Assembly: GCF_018613325.1 (NCBI RefSeq)
Contig: NZ_JAGGQJ010000003.1
Coordinates: forward strand, 1-64,000
Reading direction: 5' to 3'
Source of the DNA: Bacillus sp. ISL-34
GTDB lineage: Bacteria > Bacillota > Bacilli > Bacillales > DSM-1321
Length of the DNA: 64,000 bases
Shown: positions 9,209 through 17,148 of the stretch, piece after piece
Numbering within the stretch: position 1 is the first letter of the stretch
Layout of the letters: every line of letters starts with the position of its first letter
The notes under the pieces: generated by a model
What the model was told of the DNA's origin: nothing
The model's database searches: none
What the model saw: only the letters and a program-made list of their open reading frames with translations
Translations under genes and position numbers: made by a program

Positions 9209-9335
9209 CAGTTGATTTTAGAAATCCGCTCCCCCTTTCCGCCGACTATCTGCCAAGCCTCATCAAAGCAAGCATCTAGCGGGGTCTCGACTAGCCAGTT
9301 ATTCGGCAGGAGTGCCGCTAATTTCTTTGAGGCTT
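9209..9335. repeat. diverged copy of a Bacillus dispersed imperfect palindrome
   Basis: The stretch has the layout I associate with a roughly 120-150 bp repeat scattered in Bacillaceae genomes: AAATCCGCTCCCCCTTTCCG, AAGCCTCATC, GCGGGGTCTCGACTAG, CGGCAGGAGTGCCG, then GAGGCTT. AAGCCTCATCAAAG near the left (9254-9267) faces CTTTGAGGCTT near the right. No open frame fits. Family membership is from memory of the pattern, not a search. Confidence 0.5.
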
Positions 9336-9412
9336 ACATCCATATAAAACTAGGTCTTCTATTTATAATCATGGTTCGGGGTGATACCATTTTGAACCTC
9401 CTTTTTTTTCGG

Positions 9413-9457
9413 CCCCTTTTTGTCCACAAACTGAACAATCCGCTAATGCGGATTGTT
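9413..9457 (-). terminator. terminator of the Gly/Pro-rich protein gene
   Basis: A perfect 10-bp stem AACAATCCGC (9434-9443)/GCGGATTGTT (9448-9457) overlaps the end of the gene. It is followed on the minus strand by CAGTTTGTGGACAAAAAGGGG, nearly the same tail as behind prfC. Confidence 0.7.
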
Positions 9458-9460
9458 ATT

Positions 9461-9928
9461 TTAATAACAATGAAAGAATTGTATCTCATGCGCGTCCGTT
9501 CCATAATAGGCCCATCGCTGTTGACTTCGTCTCCATCGATAACCTGCCACGGAATTATAGCCGACATATGTGGGATAAAACCAAAATGATCGGCCATTTT
9601 TAAGCCAAACATACGTATGTTTGTATAAACACCCTTTCATTGAGCCAGTGTCCATTGCCTTATACATTCCATCGTGAAGTTGTGGAGTGAATAATGGCGG
9701 AGCTATATGAGGCGGACCTCCTCCGTGCGGCGGCCGTGGCGGCGGCTGGCCCCCTCCGTAGGACGGACCAGGCGGGCCAGGAGGAGTCCTTGCATTCTTT
9801 AGCTGGTTTTCAGATGGATATGGCACTGCCAAGAAATCATTATCCATGTTTTGGAGATGTGCATTTTGATATATATTTTCTGTACCGTTATAGTGGTTCT
9901 GTTGATCGAATGAATCGTATGGTTTCAT
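9461..9928 (-). CDS. Gly/Pro-rich protein with conserved Trp/Tyr-rich C-terminal module
   Basis: A 155-aa protein of unknown function. Residues 1-45 are polar, and 46-80 form a PPGPPGP/GGGQPPPRPPHGGG low-complexity stretch. The C-terminal 70 residues hold a compact aromatic module (CLYKHTYVWLKNG, FWFYPTYVG, GYRW, WAYYG). I have seen similar C-terminal modules in small Bacillus proteins suspected of a spore-surface role, but cannot name a family. GAGGTGA sits before the ATG. The low-complexity coding DNA is much GC-richer than its surroundings. Confidence 0.75.
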   Translation of the reverse strand: MKPYDSFDQQNHYNGTENIYQNAHLQNMDNDFLAVPYPSENQLKNARTPPGPPGPSYGGGQPPPRPPHGGGPPHIAPPLFTPQLHDGMYKAMDTGSMKGCLYKHTYVWLKNGRSFWFYPTYVGYNSVAGYRWRRSQQRWAYYGTDAHEIQFFHCY

Positions 9929-10232
9929 ACTTTTTCACCTCATAATTGAACTTCCTTTTATCCGTATGTAGACGATCGACCATGTGTGCATCTTCGTTCC
10001 GAATTACTGGCCCTTTTCTGGGTTCTACAGAATCTTTAATCGGAAAATAATGCATCAGAAAATATTCCCTGTTTATTTTTTGAAAAAATCCCTATATTTT
10101 TTAGCTTTCTTGCACTAGAATTTGATATAGTGTTCTTAATGATTTAAACTCAATAAGATCATAAGTCATTTCTGGCCCTGAATCATTTTTGAAGGCCAAA
10201 TTTTCTTATCTTAGAAAAAACGAGGGATTCCT
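9929..10232. other. intergenic region before mifM
   Basis: It carries TGGCC (10173-10177)/GGCCA (10194-10198) flanking a 16-base loop, followed by a weak T-rich stretch, within the presumed mifM leader. A TATAGT near 10125 is a possible -10 without a good -35. I see no gene. Confidence 0.3.
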
Positions 10233-10520
10233 ATGTGGGAATTATTATTAGAATTCGATTATCAGACCGTTCGCCATGCGGTATGGGCAGGTTACTTATT
10301 TACCTTTGTCTTTCCACTGGCTGCGTTTTACTTCTTAAATAAAAAGCAATCGCTCTTGAACGACAAATACCAAGCTTCCGTTCATACAGATAAAAGTAAG
10401 TCCCCTGTTCATGCGGGCAGCATTTTTGACTGGCGCGGTGCACAGCGCTTTTTCACATTTATCCGGCAAAAGGATTCACCAGATGATTCCGATGAGCCAA
10501 GCCTCCTTCTCGTTGTTTAA
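10233..10520 (+). CDS. mifM: MifM-like membrane-insertion sensor / arrest leader peptide
   Basis: A 95-aa protein with one N-terminal membrane segment (about residues 13-35), a hydrophilic middle, and the C-terminal region R72FFTFIR78QKDSPDDSDEP89. B. subtilis MifM is also 95 aa and precedes yidC2. As I recall it, it stalls the ribosome through an R-I-x-x-W-I element followed by an acidic cluster; here the spacing is the same (R72-x3-F76-I77, acids at 84-88) but W is F. Membrane insertion of the nascent chain releases arrest, so low insertase activity prolongs stalling. The hairpin at 10502-10540 completes the switch. Confidence 0.85.
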   Translation: MWELLLEFDYQTVRHAVWAGYLFTFVFPLAAFYFLNKKQSLLNDKYQASVHTDKSKSPVHAGSIFDWRGAQRFFTFIRQKDSPDDSDEPSLLLVV

Positions 10521-10540
10521 CCACTAACAATTTGAGGAGG
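10502..10540 (+). promoter_or_regulatory. hairpin sequestering the yidC2 ribosome binding site
   Basis: CCTCCTT (10502-10508, inside mifM codons 90-93) pairs with GAGGAGG (10534-10540), the yidC2 Shine-Dalgarno. TTGTT/AACAA (10513-10517/10526-10530) extends the stem past a small internal loop. A ribosome stalled near mifM codon 88-89 would cover the 5' arm and free the site. Confidence 0.85.
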
Positions 10541-10548
10541 AAATTAAA

Positions 10549-11334
10549 TTGAAGAAGAAAAACATGTTTCTAATTGCCATCCTATTTCTGGCAACGACCC
10601 TATTGACAGGATGCTCAGCAGCAACGAGCGGTCCATTTCATACTGCTTTAGTTAACCCGATGACAAAAATGCTGGAATTTAATGCTGATTTATTTAATGG
10701 CAACTATGGTTTAAGCATCATCATGATGACATTTTTGATTCGCCTTGTCTTGCTTCCACTGACTGCCAAGCAATACAAAACACAGCTCAGCATGAAAACG
10801 AAGATGAATGGGCTGAAACCGGAAATGGCTGCAATCCAGCAGAAAATCAAAGAGACGAAAGATCCAGCTAAACAAAAGGCCCTTCAACAGGAAATGATGC
10901 AGCTTTACCAAAAGCATGGAGTCAATCCTTTAAACATGGGGTGTTTGCCGCTCTTAATTCAAATGCCGATTCTAATGGGCTTTTATTATGCGATTCAAGG
11001 CTCACATGAAATTGCGACCCATAGTTTCCTTTGGTACAGCCTTGGCCAGCCGAATATTGCCATGGCGATTATTGCTGGTGTCATTTATTACTTCCAATCG
11101 GTCATTTCCATGAGACAAATGCCGGAGGAACAGCAGAAACAAATGAAGATGATGAGCCTGCTCTCACCAGCAATGATTTTATTCATTTCTTTCTCCGCAC
11201 CTGCTGCATTGCCGCTATATTGGTCAATCGGTGGTATATTCATGATTGTTCAGTCCATCGTGCTTCAGCGAATATATAAAAAAGACCATGCCGTTGTCCC
11301 TGCTGCAAATGAAACGGTTATGAAAAAAAGCTAA
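10549..11334 (+). CDS. yidC2: membrane protein insertase YidC2/OxaA2 (lipoprotein)
   Basis: A 261-aa insertase that helps membrane proteins fold and enter the bilayer with or beside SecYEG. It has a lipobox (TLLTGC, Cys22) and five membrane segments. The first holds R62 in MMTFLIRLVLLP, matching the conserved hydrophilic-groove Arg of Gram-positive YidC. The start is TTG at 10549 after GAGGAGG. The linked mifM-like leader identifies it as the regulated paralogue (B. subtilis yqjG) rather than spoIIIJ. A strong terminator overlaps the stop codon. Confidence 0.95.
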   Translation: MKKKNMFLIAILFLATTLLTGCSAATSGPFHTALVNPMTKMLEFNADLFNGNYGLSIIMMTFLIRLVLLPLTAKQYKTQLSMKTKMNGLKPEMAAIQQKIKETKDPAKQKALQQEMMQLYQKHGVNPLNMGCLPLLIQMPILMGFYYAIQGSHEIATHSFLWYSLGQPNIAMAIIAGVIYYFQSVISMRQMPEEQQKQMKMMSLLSPAMILFISFSAPAALPLYWSIGGIFMIVQSIVLQRIYKKDHAVVPAANETVMKKS

Positions 11335-11357
11335 TCCATTTGGATTAGCTTTTTTTT
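11324..11357. terminator. bidirectional terminator yidC2 / cphA
   Basis: A 10-bp stem AGCTAATCCA (11329-11338)/TGGATTAGCT (11341-11350) is flanked by A- and T-runs. It overlaps the yidC2 stop and lies 70 bases beyond the cphA stop. Confidence 0.85.
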
Positions 11358-11427
11358 ACACTTCACTGAATTCGTGATATTTGCTTGCCTTGATGGAAAG
11401 TGAATTTTCAGGGCGAAATGCACTTTT

Positions 11428-14049
11428 TTATTTCTTCGGCAATAGATTTGTTGAAACCTTTTCGAAAAACCTCTCTACATATTCAAAATCCGTGTAAAAG
11501 AACAATAATAGGTCACCAGGTTGTGATGTTTCCCAGGCTTTTACGAATGCATCCAATTCATTAGGTTCGATGAATGTCCGATCTTTATGTAACCCTGCTT
11601 CAATCGCAGCTTCCTGAAGCAGCCCGGCTACTTCGAGCGGCTCCCTTCCCCGCAAATCATCGTCTTCTTTAATGATGAACAGATCAGAATTCATGGCCGC
11701 CACCTTGGAGAGCCTGATAAGCTCTTCATCAATACGGTCCCCAGGTCCTGCCAAAACAGTGATAAGACGATTTTTGTGATAGGCACTGACCGTTTCGAAT
11801 ATGGCCTTCAAACCTGCTTCATTATGGGCATAGTCGATGATGATCGTGCGCTCTTTCAACTTTTTTAAATTGAAACGTCCTTTGGACAAATTCGTATCAG
11901 GCATAAATGTGGCAGCCTTCCTTCTTAGTTCTTCCATGGAAATGCCTTGTGTTCCGGCTGCGGCTAACGCCTGAAGTAAATTGGCGATATTATGACGTGC
12001 CGTGCCGGAAATCGTTATTGGAATCTTGGTGCAATCCATAAATTGATGGATGACACCATCAGATGAATGACAGATAACACCTTGTTCATTGACGTACCAA
12101 ACTTTACATCCCCCATTTATCGCAGCCTTTACGTGAGGCTGGGTGGCATCAGTAGAGGTGTAAATGACCTCTCCATCTGTATAAGCGTTCATGGCAGCTA
12201 CATTCAGATCATCTGCATTCAGCACACAATAGCCTGTCTTCATTACGACTTCGGCTACCAGCCTCTTTAATTTAATGAGATCATCCAAAGTATCGATTCC
12301 ATCACGGCCAAGGTGATCTTCACTTACATTGGTAATGATCCCCACATCACATTTACGAAAAGCAAGACCTTCACGCAGAATTCCTCCCCGGGCCGTTTCC
12401 AATACGGCTACATCAACTTCAGGATGGGCCAATACCATTCTTGCACTGACAGGGCCACTGCAGTCACCTTGATCCAATACCTCATCGCCGATATATACTC
12501 CATCGGAATTCGTCATACCCACCTTTGTTTTTTCATTAGAAAGAAAATAATGAACCAACCGGGTCGTTGTCGTCTTTCCATTTGTTCCGGTCACTGCGAT
12601 GATCGGTATAGCCGCCTCTTCCCGAGACGGAAATAAATAATCGACAATGGCTTTGCCTACATCCCTTTTTTTTCCTTCGCTCGGATAATGATGCATTCGA
12701 ATTCCCGGTGCAGCATTCACTTCAATAATCGCAGTCCGTGAATGTTCGATTGGTTTTGATATATCCTCACAGATAAAATCGATTCCGGCTATATCCAAAC
12801 CGATCGCTTTCGCGGCAGCAACCGACATTTTCTTAATGGTGGGATGAACCTGGTCCGTTACATCGATTGCCTTTCCACCAGTCGAAAGATTTGCATTGCC
12901 GACAACTTGAACCAATTCCCCTTGATTAGGAATCGTATCGAGCGTCCGGTTCGACTTTTCCAAGTAACACGTCACAGTATGTGTTAGTGGGATTTTTGAC
13001 ATCGGCTTCTCATGTCCTTCTCCCCGCAAATCATTATAATTTTCCTTTTCTATCAATTTGCGTATCGTTTCCTTACCGTTGCCAATAACATAGGGAGGAA
13101 GCCTCAAACTAGCGGCGATAAGTTCACCGTTGACTATCAGTAACCGATAATCATGTCCTTCAATATGCCGTTCGACAATGTACTTCTCCACATGCGACTC
13201 CAAACAATTGATTACATTGAATAGTTCATCTTTATTTTTGATATGGGTGATGACACCCTGCCCCTGTCTCCCATTATACGGTTTAATGACGAGCGGAAAA
13301 CCCAGCCTGTCCGCCGAGGCAAAGATATCTTCAATGGAATGGGCAACTTCCCCTTCAGGTACAGGGAGTCCACACCCTCTTAAAATTGATTTGGTCAATG
13401 ATTTATCACATGAATTCTCAACGGCAATATTCGAAGTCTGGCTAGAAATTGTCGCCTGGACATACTTCTGCCTTGTACCGGTTCCTAAACGCAGTAAGCT
13501 TTCATCACCTATTCTCTCGACAGGGATATCTTTTGCTTGTGCAGCCTTAAAAATGGCTTCGGTACTTGGCCCCAGTTTATTTTTATAATATAACTGCTCT
13601 ATTTGTTTTACATAAGATTGTAGATTTATATGTTTTTCACCATTCAGGATGGCTTCCACGATATCTTTTGCTGCTAAAAAAGCTTGAAGACCTGAGTGAG
13701 GCTCCTGATAATCAAAGGTCACATAATAAAAACCCTTCTTTTCCATCATTATCGTTTTTCCACGAATGGCTTCGATTCCGGCCAAGTTTTGAAGCTCTAT
13801 CGTCATATGCTCCAATATATGTCCCATCCATGTTCCTTTTCTCAGCCTTTCGGCGAAACCGCCTCGATACCCTTTTGAACATGTATGACTTCCCAAGTTC
13901 GGGAGCGCATTTAACAATTTTTCATTGAATCCAGGTATTGAATCAGATGGTTTCTGTTCCAGTTCCCCTATATCCAATTCAATGCAAATCGTCGGTGTAT
14001 AAGCAAAATAATTAGGTCCTTTTAAATAACGGACTCGATTGATTATCAT
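11428..14049 (-). CDS. cphA: cyanophycin synthetase
   Basis: CphA makes cyanophycin, a poly-aspartate chain with arginine on each side group, using ATP. The 873-aa length is typical (about 870-900). Order: N-terminal domain (1-160), ATP-grasp domain (about 210-480, FPLVIKPYNGRQGQGV and IEVNAAPGIRMH) and a Mur-ligase-like domain from about 490 (AVTGTNGKTTTTR, later DYAHNEAGL). Its start overlaps the cphB stop as ATGA, so synthesis and degradation genes are coupled. The polymer stores nitrogen, carbon and energy. Identification is firm; the polymer itself is inferred. Confidence 0.97.
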   Translation of the reverse strand: MIINRVRYLKGPNYFAYTPTICIELDIGELEQKPSDSIPGFNEKLLNALPNLGSHTCSKGYRGGFAERLRKGTWMGHILEHMTIELQNLAGIEAIRGKTIMMEKKGFYYVTFDYQEPHSGLQAFLAAKDIVEAILNGEKHINLQSYVKQIEQLYYKNKLGPSTEAIFKAAQAKDIPVERIGDESLLRLGTGTRQKYVQATISSQTSNIAVENSCDKSLTKSILRGCGLPVPEGEVAHSIEDIFASADRLGFPLVIKPYNGRQGQGVITHIKNKDELFNVINCLESHVEKYIVERHIEGHDYRLLIVNGELIAASLRLPPYVIGNGKETIRKLIEKENYNDLRGEGHEKPMSKIPLTHTVTCYLEKSNRTLDTIPNQGELVQVVGNANLSTGGKAIDVTDQVHPTIKKMSVAAAKAIGLDIAGIDFICEDISKPIEHSRTAIIEVNAAPGIRMHHYPSEGKKRDVGKAIVDYLFPSREEAAIPIIAVTGTNGKTTTTRLVHYFLSNEKTKVGMTNSDGVYIGDEVLDQGDCSGPVSARMVLAHPEVDVAVLETARGGILREGLAFRKCDVGIITNVSEDHLGRDGIDTLDDLIKLKRLVAEVVMKTGYCVLNADDLNVAAMNAYTDGEVIYTSTDATQPHVKAAINGGCKVWYVNEQGVICHSSDGVIHQFMDCTKIPITISGTARHNIANLLQALAAAGTQGISMEELRRKAATFMPDTNLSKGRFNLKKLKERTIIIDYAHNEAGLKAIFETVSAYHKNRLITVLAGPGDRIDEELIRLSKVAAMNSDLFIIKEDDDLRGREPLEVAGLLQEAAIEAGLHKDRTFIEPNELDAFVKAWETSQPGDLLLFFYTDFEYVERFFEKVSTNLLPKK

Positions 14050-14861
14050 TGTTGGATCCCCTTTTTCATCAACAATTTCCTTGTAAGCAGGTCAAAACGG
14101 TATCCCCTGGTTAGTGCATGAAGGTTAAATCCCGAAAGAGTCAACTCTTCACTGCCATTATCAGAAGATGTGATATTGATATAATCACTGGTGCTGCCAT
14201 CAAGAACCAATACTTGATGTTGGCCAACTACTTCAAAATGACCATCTTTAACTAAAATTGCTGTGTTTTCATCAATGCCAATACCCATAATTTCCTTATT
14301 CCCCGCTATCGCACTTAACAGGCGGTCAAAGCGGCCACGCTGGGAAAAATGTTGATCGATTATCAAACCGTCAAGGAAGCCGAAACCTACCCCAATCTCA
14401 ACCTTTAACTTATTGTCATTCAGCATCGTGTCGGCAGCAATGATCATATGCTTACCTAAAATGGAAGCTCCAGCACTTGTCCCTGCTATCACCATTCCTT
14501 TATGCCAGGCTTTAGAAAGGGCATCGTGGAATTTGGTTTTTCCAATAAGTTCAGACAATCGGCTTTGGTTTCCCCCTGAAATGAAGATGGCGGAAAAAGA
14601 TAGCAGCTGTTCACAAATTGCCGGGTCTTCTGCATCCTGCCTGGAATCCAGCTTGATCACTTCCACCCTGTCCACGCCTAAATCCCTGAAAATCTTGATA
14701 TACTCTGTACTCACTTCCTCAGGAATTTCACTCGCTGTAGGCAATATCCCTATTCCGCCATTACTATTACGGGTTGCAAGCTCGACAAATTTATTTAATA
14801 CTTCACCTTCAAGGCACTTATCCTCTGCCCCGCCAATGATAAGTAATTCACCACAGTTCAT
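14046..14861 (-). CDS. cphB: cyanophycinase
   Basis: A 271-aa serine peptidase of family S51 that cuts cyanophycin to beta-Asp-Arg dipeptides. The catalytic Ser lies in GTSAGAS (about residue 130), with IISGGNQ-like FISGGNQSRL before it and conserved His/Glu residues around DQHFSQRGRFDRL. It is the promoter-proximal gene of cphB-cphA. The beta-Asp-Arg dipeptide would still need an isoaspartyl dipeptidase, and none is seen nearby; the M42 peptidase at 16010 is not a known candidate. Confidence 0.95.
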   Translation of the reverse strand: MNCGELLIIGGAEDKCLEGEVLNKFVELATRNSNGGIGILPTASEIPEEVSTEYIKIFRDLGVDRVEVIKLDSRQDAEDPAICEQLLSFSAIFISGGNQSRLSELIGKTKFHDALSKAWHKGMVIAGTSAGASILGKHMIIAADTMLNDNKLKVEIGVGFGFLDGLIIDQHFSQRGRFDRLLSAIAGNKEIMGIGIDENTAILVKDGHFEVVGQHQVLVLDGSTSDYINITSSDNGSEELTLSGFNLHALTRGYRFDLLTRKLLMKKGIQQ

Positions 14862-14983
14862 TCATCATACTCACCTTTACAAATGGATTAACATCATGAA
14901 AATGCTCAAAACAGAACACATAATGACTAGTATGGCAACTTCTATCAGTCTTCATTCAAAAAAATGGCAAACTGCAGAATTTT

Positions 14984-15009
14984 GTTTAACTTAATGAAAA
15001 GAGAGGAAA
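14984..15009 (+). promoter_or_regulatory. sigma-B-type promoter of ydaG
   Basis: GTTTAA (14984-14989), 14 bases, AGGAAA (15004-15009): close to the sigma-B consensus, about 22 bases before the AAAGGAG site. Confidence 0.6.
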
Positions 15010-15046
15010 AGTAATAGGTAAAAAAAAATAAAAGGAGTGTGCAAAA

Positions 15047-15469
15047 ATGAGCCAAAACCAAATAAAAGAAAAAGTATTGAACATCATCCGTGATCATAAA
15101 ATAGGAGTTTTATCTTCAGTTGAAAACAACAAACCACATTCACGCTATATGACATTTTTTAACGATGATTTAACTTTATACACACCAACGAGTGGAAAAA
15201 CGGAAAAGGTTGATGAAATTGAAAAGAATCCTAATGTCCATATTCTGATCGGCTATGATAATGAAGGATTGGGCGACTCTTACCTGGAAATCTCAGGTAC
15301 CTCAAAAATAAACGATTCGCAGGAACTGAAGGATAAATTATGGAATGAATCATTTGAAGATTGGTTCGAAGGGCCGAAAGATCCAAATTATTTAATCCTG
15401 CAAATTAAGCCGGAAAGCATTCGGTTGATGAACAACAACGGTGAACCTCCACAAGAATTATCATTATAA
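15047..15469 (+). CDS. ydaG: general stress protein 26-like flavin/PNPOx-fold protein
   Basis: A 140-aa split-barrel protein of the pyridoxamine-phosphate-oxidase-like family, close in length and sequence to B. subtilis YdaG (GSP26). Typical blocks are VLNIIRDHKIGVLSS, HSRYMTFFNDDLTLYTPTS and NPNVHILIGYDNEG. It probably binds a flavin or another heterocyclic cofactor; its reaction is unknown. AAAGGAG sits 8 bases before the ATG. The sigma-B-type promoter agrees with its stress role. No terminator follows directly; the minisatellite does. Confidence 0.88.
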   Translation: MSQNQIKEKVLNIIRDHKIGVLSSVENNKPHSRYMTFFNDDLTLYTPTSGKTEKVDEIEKNPNVHILIGYDNEGLGDSYLEISGTSKINDSQELKDKLWNESFEDWFEGPKDPNYLILQIKPESIRLMNNNGEPPQELSL

Positions 15470-15487
15470 ATCTTTATTTTTTGTTCT

Positions 15488-15920
15488 TCACGAGTATTAT
15501 GCCAAATCACGAGTAAAGCACCAAAATTCGAGTATTAAGCTAAATCACGAGTTAAACACCAAAATTTACGAGTAAAACGACCAAATTCACGAGTAAATCA
15601 CCAAAACTCACTAGTAAATGACTGAAATTCACGAGTAATCCGCCGAAACTTACGAGTATTACGCCAAATCACGAATTAGACACCAAAATTTACGAGTAAA
15701 ACGACCGAATTCACGAATAAAACGTCCAAATTCACGAATAAAGCACAATAACTCACGAGTAAATGACCGAATTCACGCGTAATTCGCTGAAACTTAAGAG
15801 TATTACGCCAAATCACGAGTTAAACACCAAAATTTATGAGTAAAGCATCATAACTCACGAGTATTTGACCAAAATTCACGAGTAAATCACCATAACTCAC
15901 GAGTATTACACTAAAAACAC
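15488..15920. repeat. degenerate minisatellite, about 21 units of 17-24 bp
   Basis: About 21 head-to-tail units share the core CACGAGTAA followed by an A/C-rich tail such as ATGACCAAAATT. Unit lengths run from 17 to 24. A higher order is visible: three near-identical units CACGAGTTAAACACCAAAAT begin near 15547, 15669 and 15816, and blocks of neighbouring units recur with a period of six to seven units (about 120-147 bp). All frames are full of stops (TAA, TGA), so it is non-coding. It lies between convergent ydaG and the M42 gene. Confidence 0.9.
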
Positions 15921-15963
15921 ATGACTATACTAAAAAAATATCGCTAAAAAATATAAAAAACAG

Positions 15964-16006
15964 TTAAAAGCCCGCACTACTATGATAGGAGTGCGGGCTT
16001 TTTTCA
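15964..16006. terminator. bidirectional terminator before M42 peptidase gene end
   Basis: A perfect 13-bp stem AAAAGCCCGCACT (15966-15978)/AGTGCGGGCTTTT (15990-16002) with T-runs both ways. Confidence 0.85.
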
Positions 16007-16009
16007 CGA

Positions 16010-17056
16010 TTATACCAATTCTGATTGGATATAATGCAAAATCAGATTGGCTGTATGCTTTAATGAAGAGACATGTGTACGCTCGAAGGCATGTGAAGCA
16101 TCGATCCCCGGTCCGATCAGCCCATGAACGACATCATATCCTGCCCGGATCGCAGCGGAAGCGTCCGATCCATAATATGGATATATATCGACGCGGTAGT
16201 CGACAGCATTTGCTTGGGCAAGTGAGACTAGATGCTGACGTAATTTATAATGATAAGGACCCGAGGAGTCTTTTGCGCAAATGGAAACGCTGAATTCATC
16301 CGTCGATTGTCCATCACCGATCGCGCCCATATCGACAGCTAGATATTCGACTGTTTTCTCAGGGATATTGGAATTACCGCCATAGCCGATTTCTTCATTG
16401 TTTGAAATCAGGAAATGGGTCGTATATGCAACTTTTATCTTTCCTGCGGAAATGAGGTCAATGATATGGAGGAGGATGCCAACGCTAGCTTTATCATCCA
16501 AATGCCTTGATTTCAAAAAGCCTGTATCCGTCACTTCCACTCTTGGTTCAAAGGAGACAAAATCTCCAACAGAAATGCCTATGGCCTCGGTTTCCGCTTT
16601 AGTTTTCACGATAGCATCTATCCGGACCTCAATTGTCTCATCATCACGCTTGGCATCCCCGGCATTTTTATATACATGGACAGAGGTCTGATTGATTAAA
16701 ATGGTGCCGGTGATAATGGTGCCATCAGCCGTATGGATTTTACAATACTCCCCTTCCACTGAATTCCAGCGGAAACCGCCGATCATTGTCAATTTAAGGC
16801 GGCCATTCGATTTGATTTCCTTTACCATGGCCCCCAGAGTATCGACATGGGCAGTCAGCAAACGATGTTTGCCATCATCTTCGCCTTTTAATGAAGCAAG
16901 CAATGCCCCTTTATTCGTGATCTTGTAAGGAACCTTCCTCTGCTCCATGAAATCGGCCGCGTATTTAATGGCTTGCTCCGTATAGCCGGAGGGGCTGGGT
17001 ATGGACACCAATTCTTTTATGTAAGATACGATTTCCTTTTCTTCGATCACACTCAT
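16010..17056 (-). CDS. M42-family metallopeptidase (YhfE-like)
   Basis: A 348-aa cytosolic dinuclear-metal aminopeptidase or deblocking enzyme. The family metal and catalytic residues are visible in order: TAHVDTLG, RHLDDKAS, SNNEEIGYGG, AVDMGA and the late DASHAFERTH. Length equals the B. subtilis M42 paralogues (YhfE about 346 aa), but I cannot choose among paralogues. It stands alone between two terminators. Confidence 0.9.
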   Translation of the reverse strand: MSVIEEKEIVSYIKELVSIPSPSGYTEQAIKYAADFMEQRKVPYKITNKGALLASLKGEDDGKHRLLTAHVDTLGAMVKEIKSNGRLKLTMIGGFRWNSVEGEYCKIHTADGTIITGTILINQTSVHVYKNAGDAKRDDETIEVRIDAIVKTKAETEAIGISVGDFVSFEPRVEVTDTGFLKSRHLDDKASVGILLHIIDLISAGKIKVAYTTHFLISNNEEIGYGGNSNIPEKTVEYLAVDMGAIGDGQSTDEFSVSICAKDSSGPYHYKLRQHLVSLAQANAVDYRVDIYPYYGSDASAAIRAGYDVVHGLIGPGIDASHAFERTHVSSLKHTANLILHYIQSELV

Positions 17057-17114
17057 GCATATCTCTCCTTTCCTCTTAGTTCATTATATCTTTTCGTGGC
17101 AACTTTTAACATAT

Positions 17115-17141
17115 TAAAAGACCGCCAAAAGGCGGTCCTTT
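17115..17141 (-). terminator. terminator after the 45-aa gene
   Basis: Stem GACCGCC (17120-17126)/GGCGGTC (17131-17137), with TTTTAAT on the minus strand. Confidence 0.75.
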
Positions 17142-17148
17142 AATCGAT

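Noticed and set aside
12313..12636. 107-codon plus-strand frame
   Set aside because: It lies wholly inside cphA on the other strand, has no ribosome binding site, and its composition mirrors the antisense of the Mur-ligase domain.
15488..15920. CRISPR array
   Set aside because: The units are contiguous and degenerate, with no constant repeat separated by unique equal-length spacers, and no cas genes are near.
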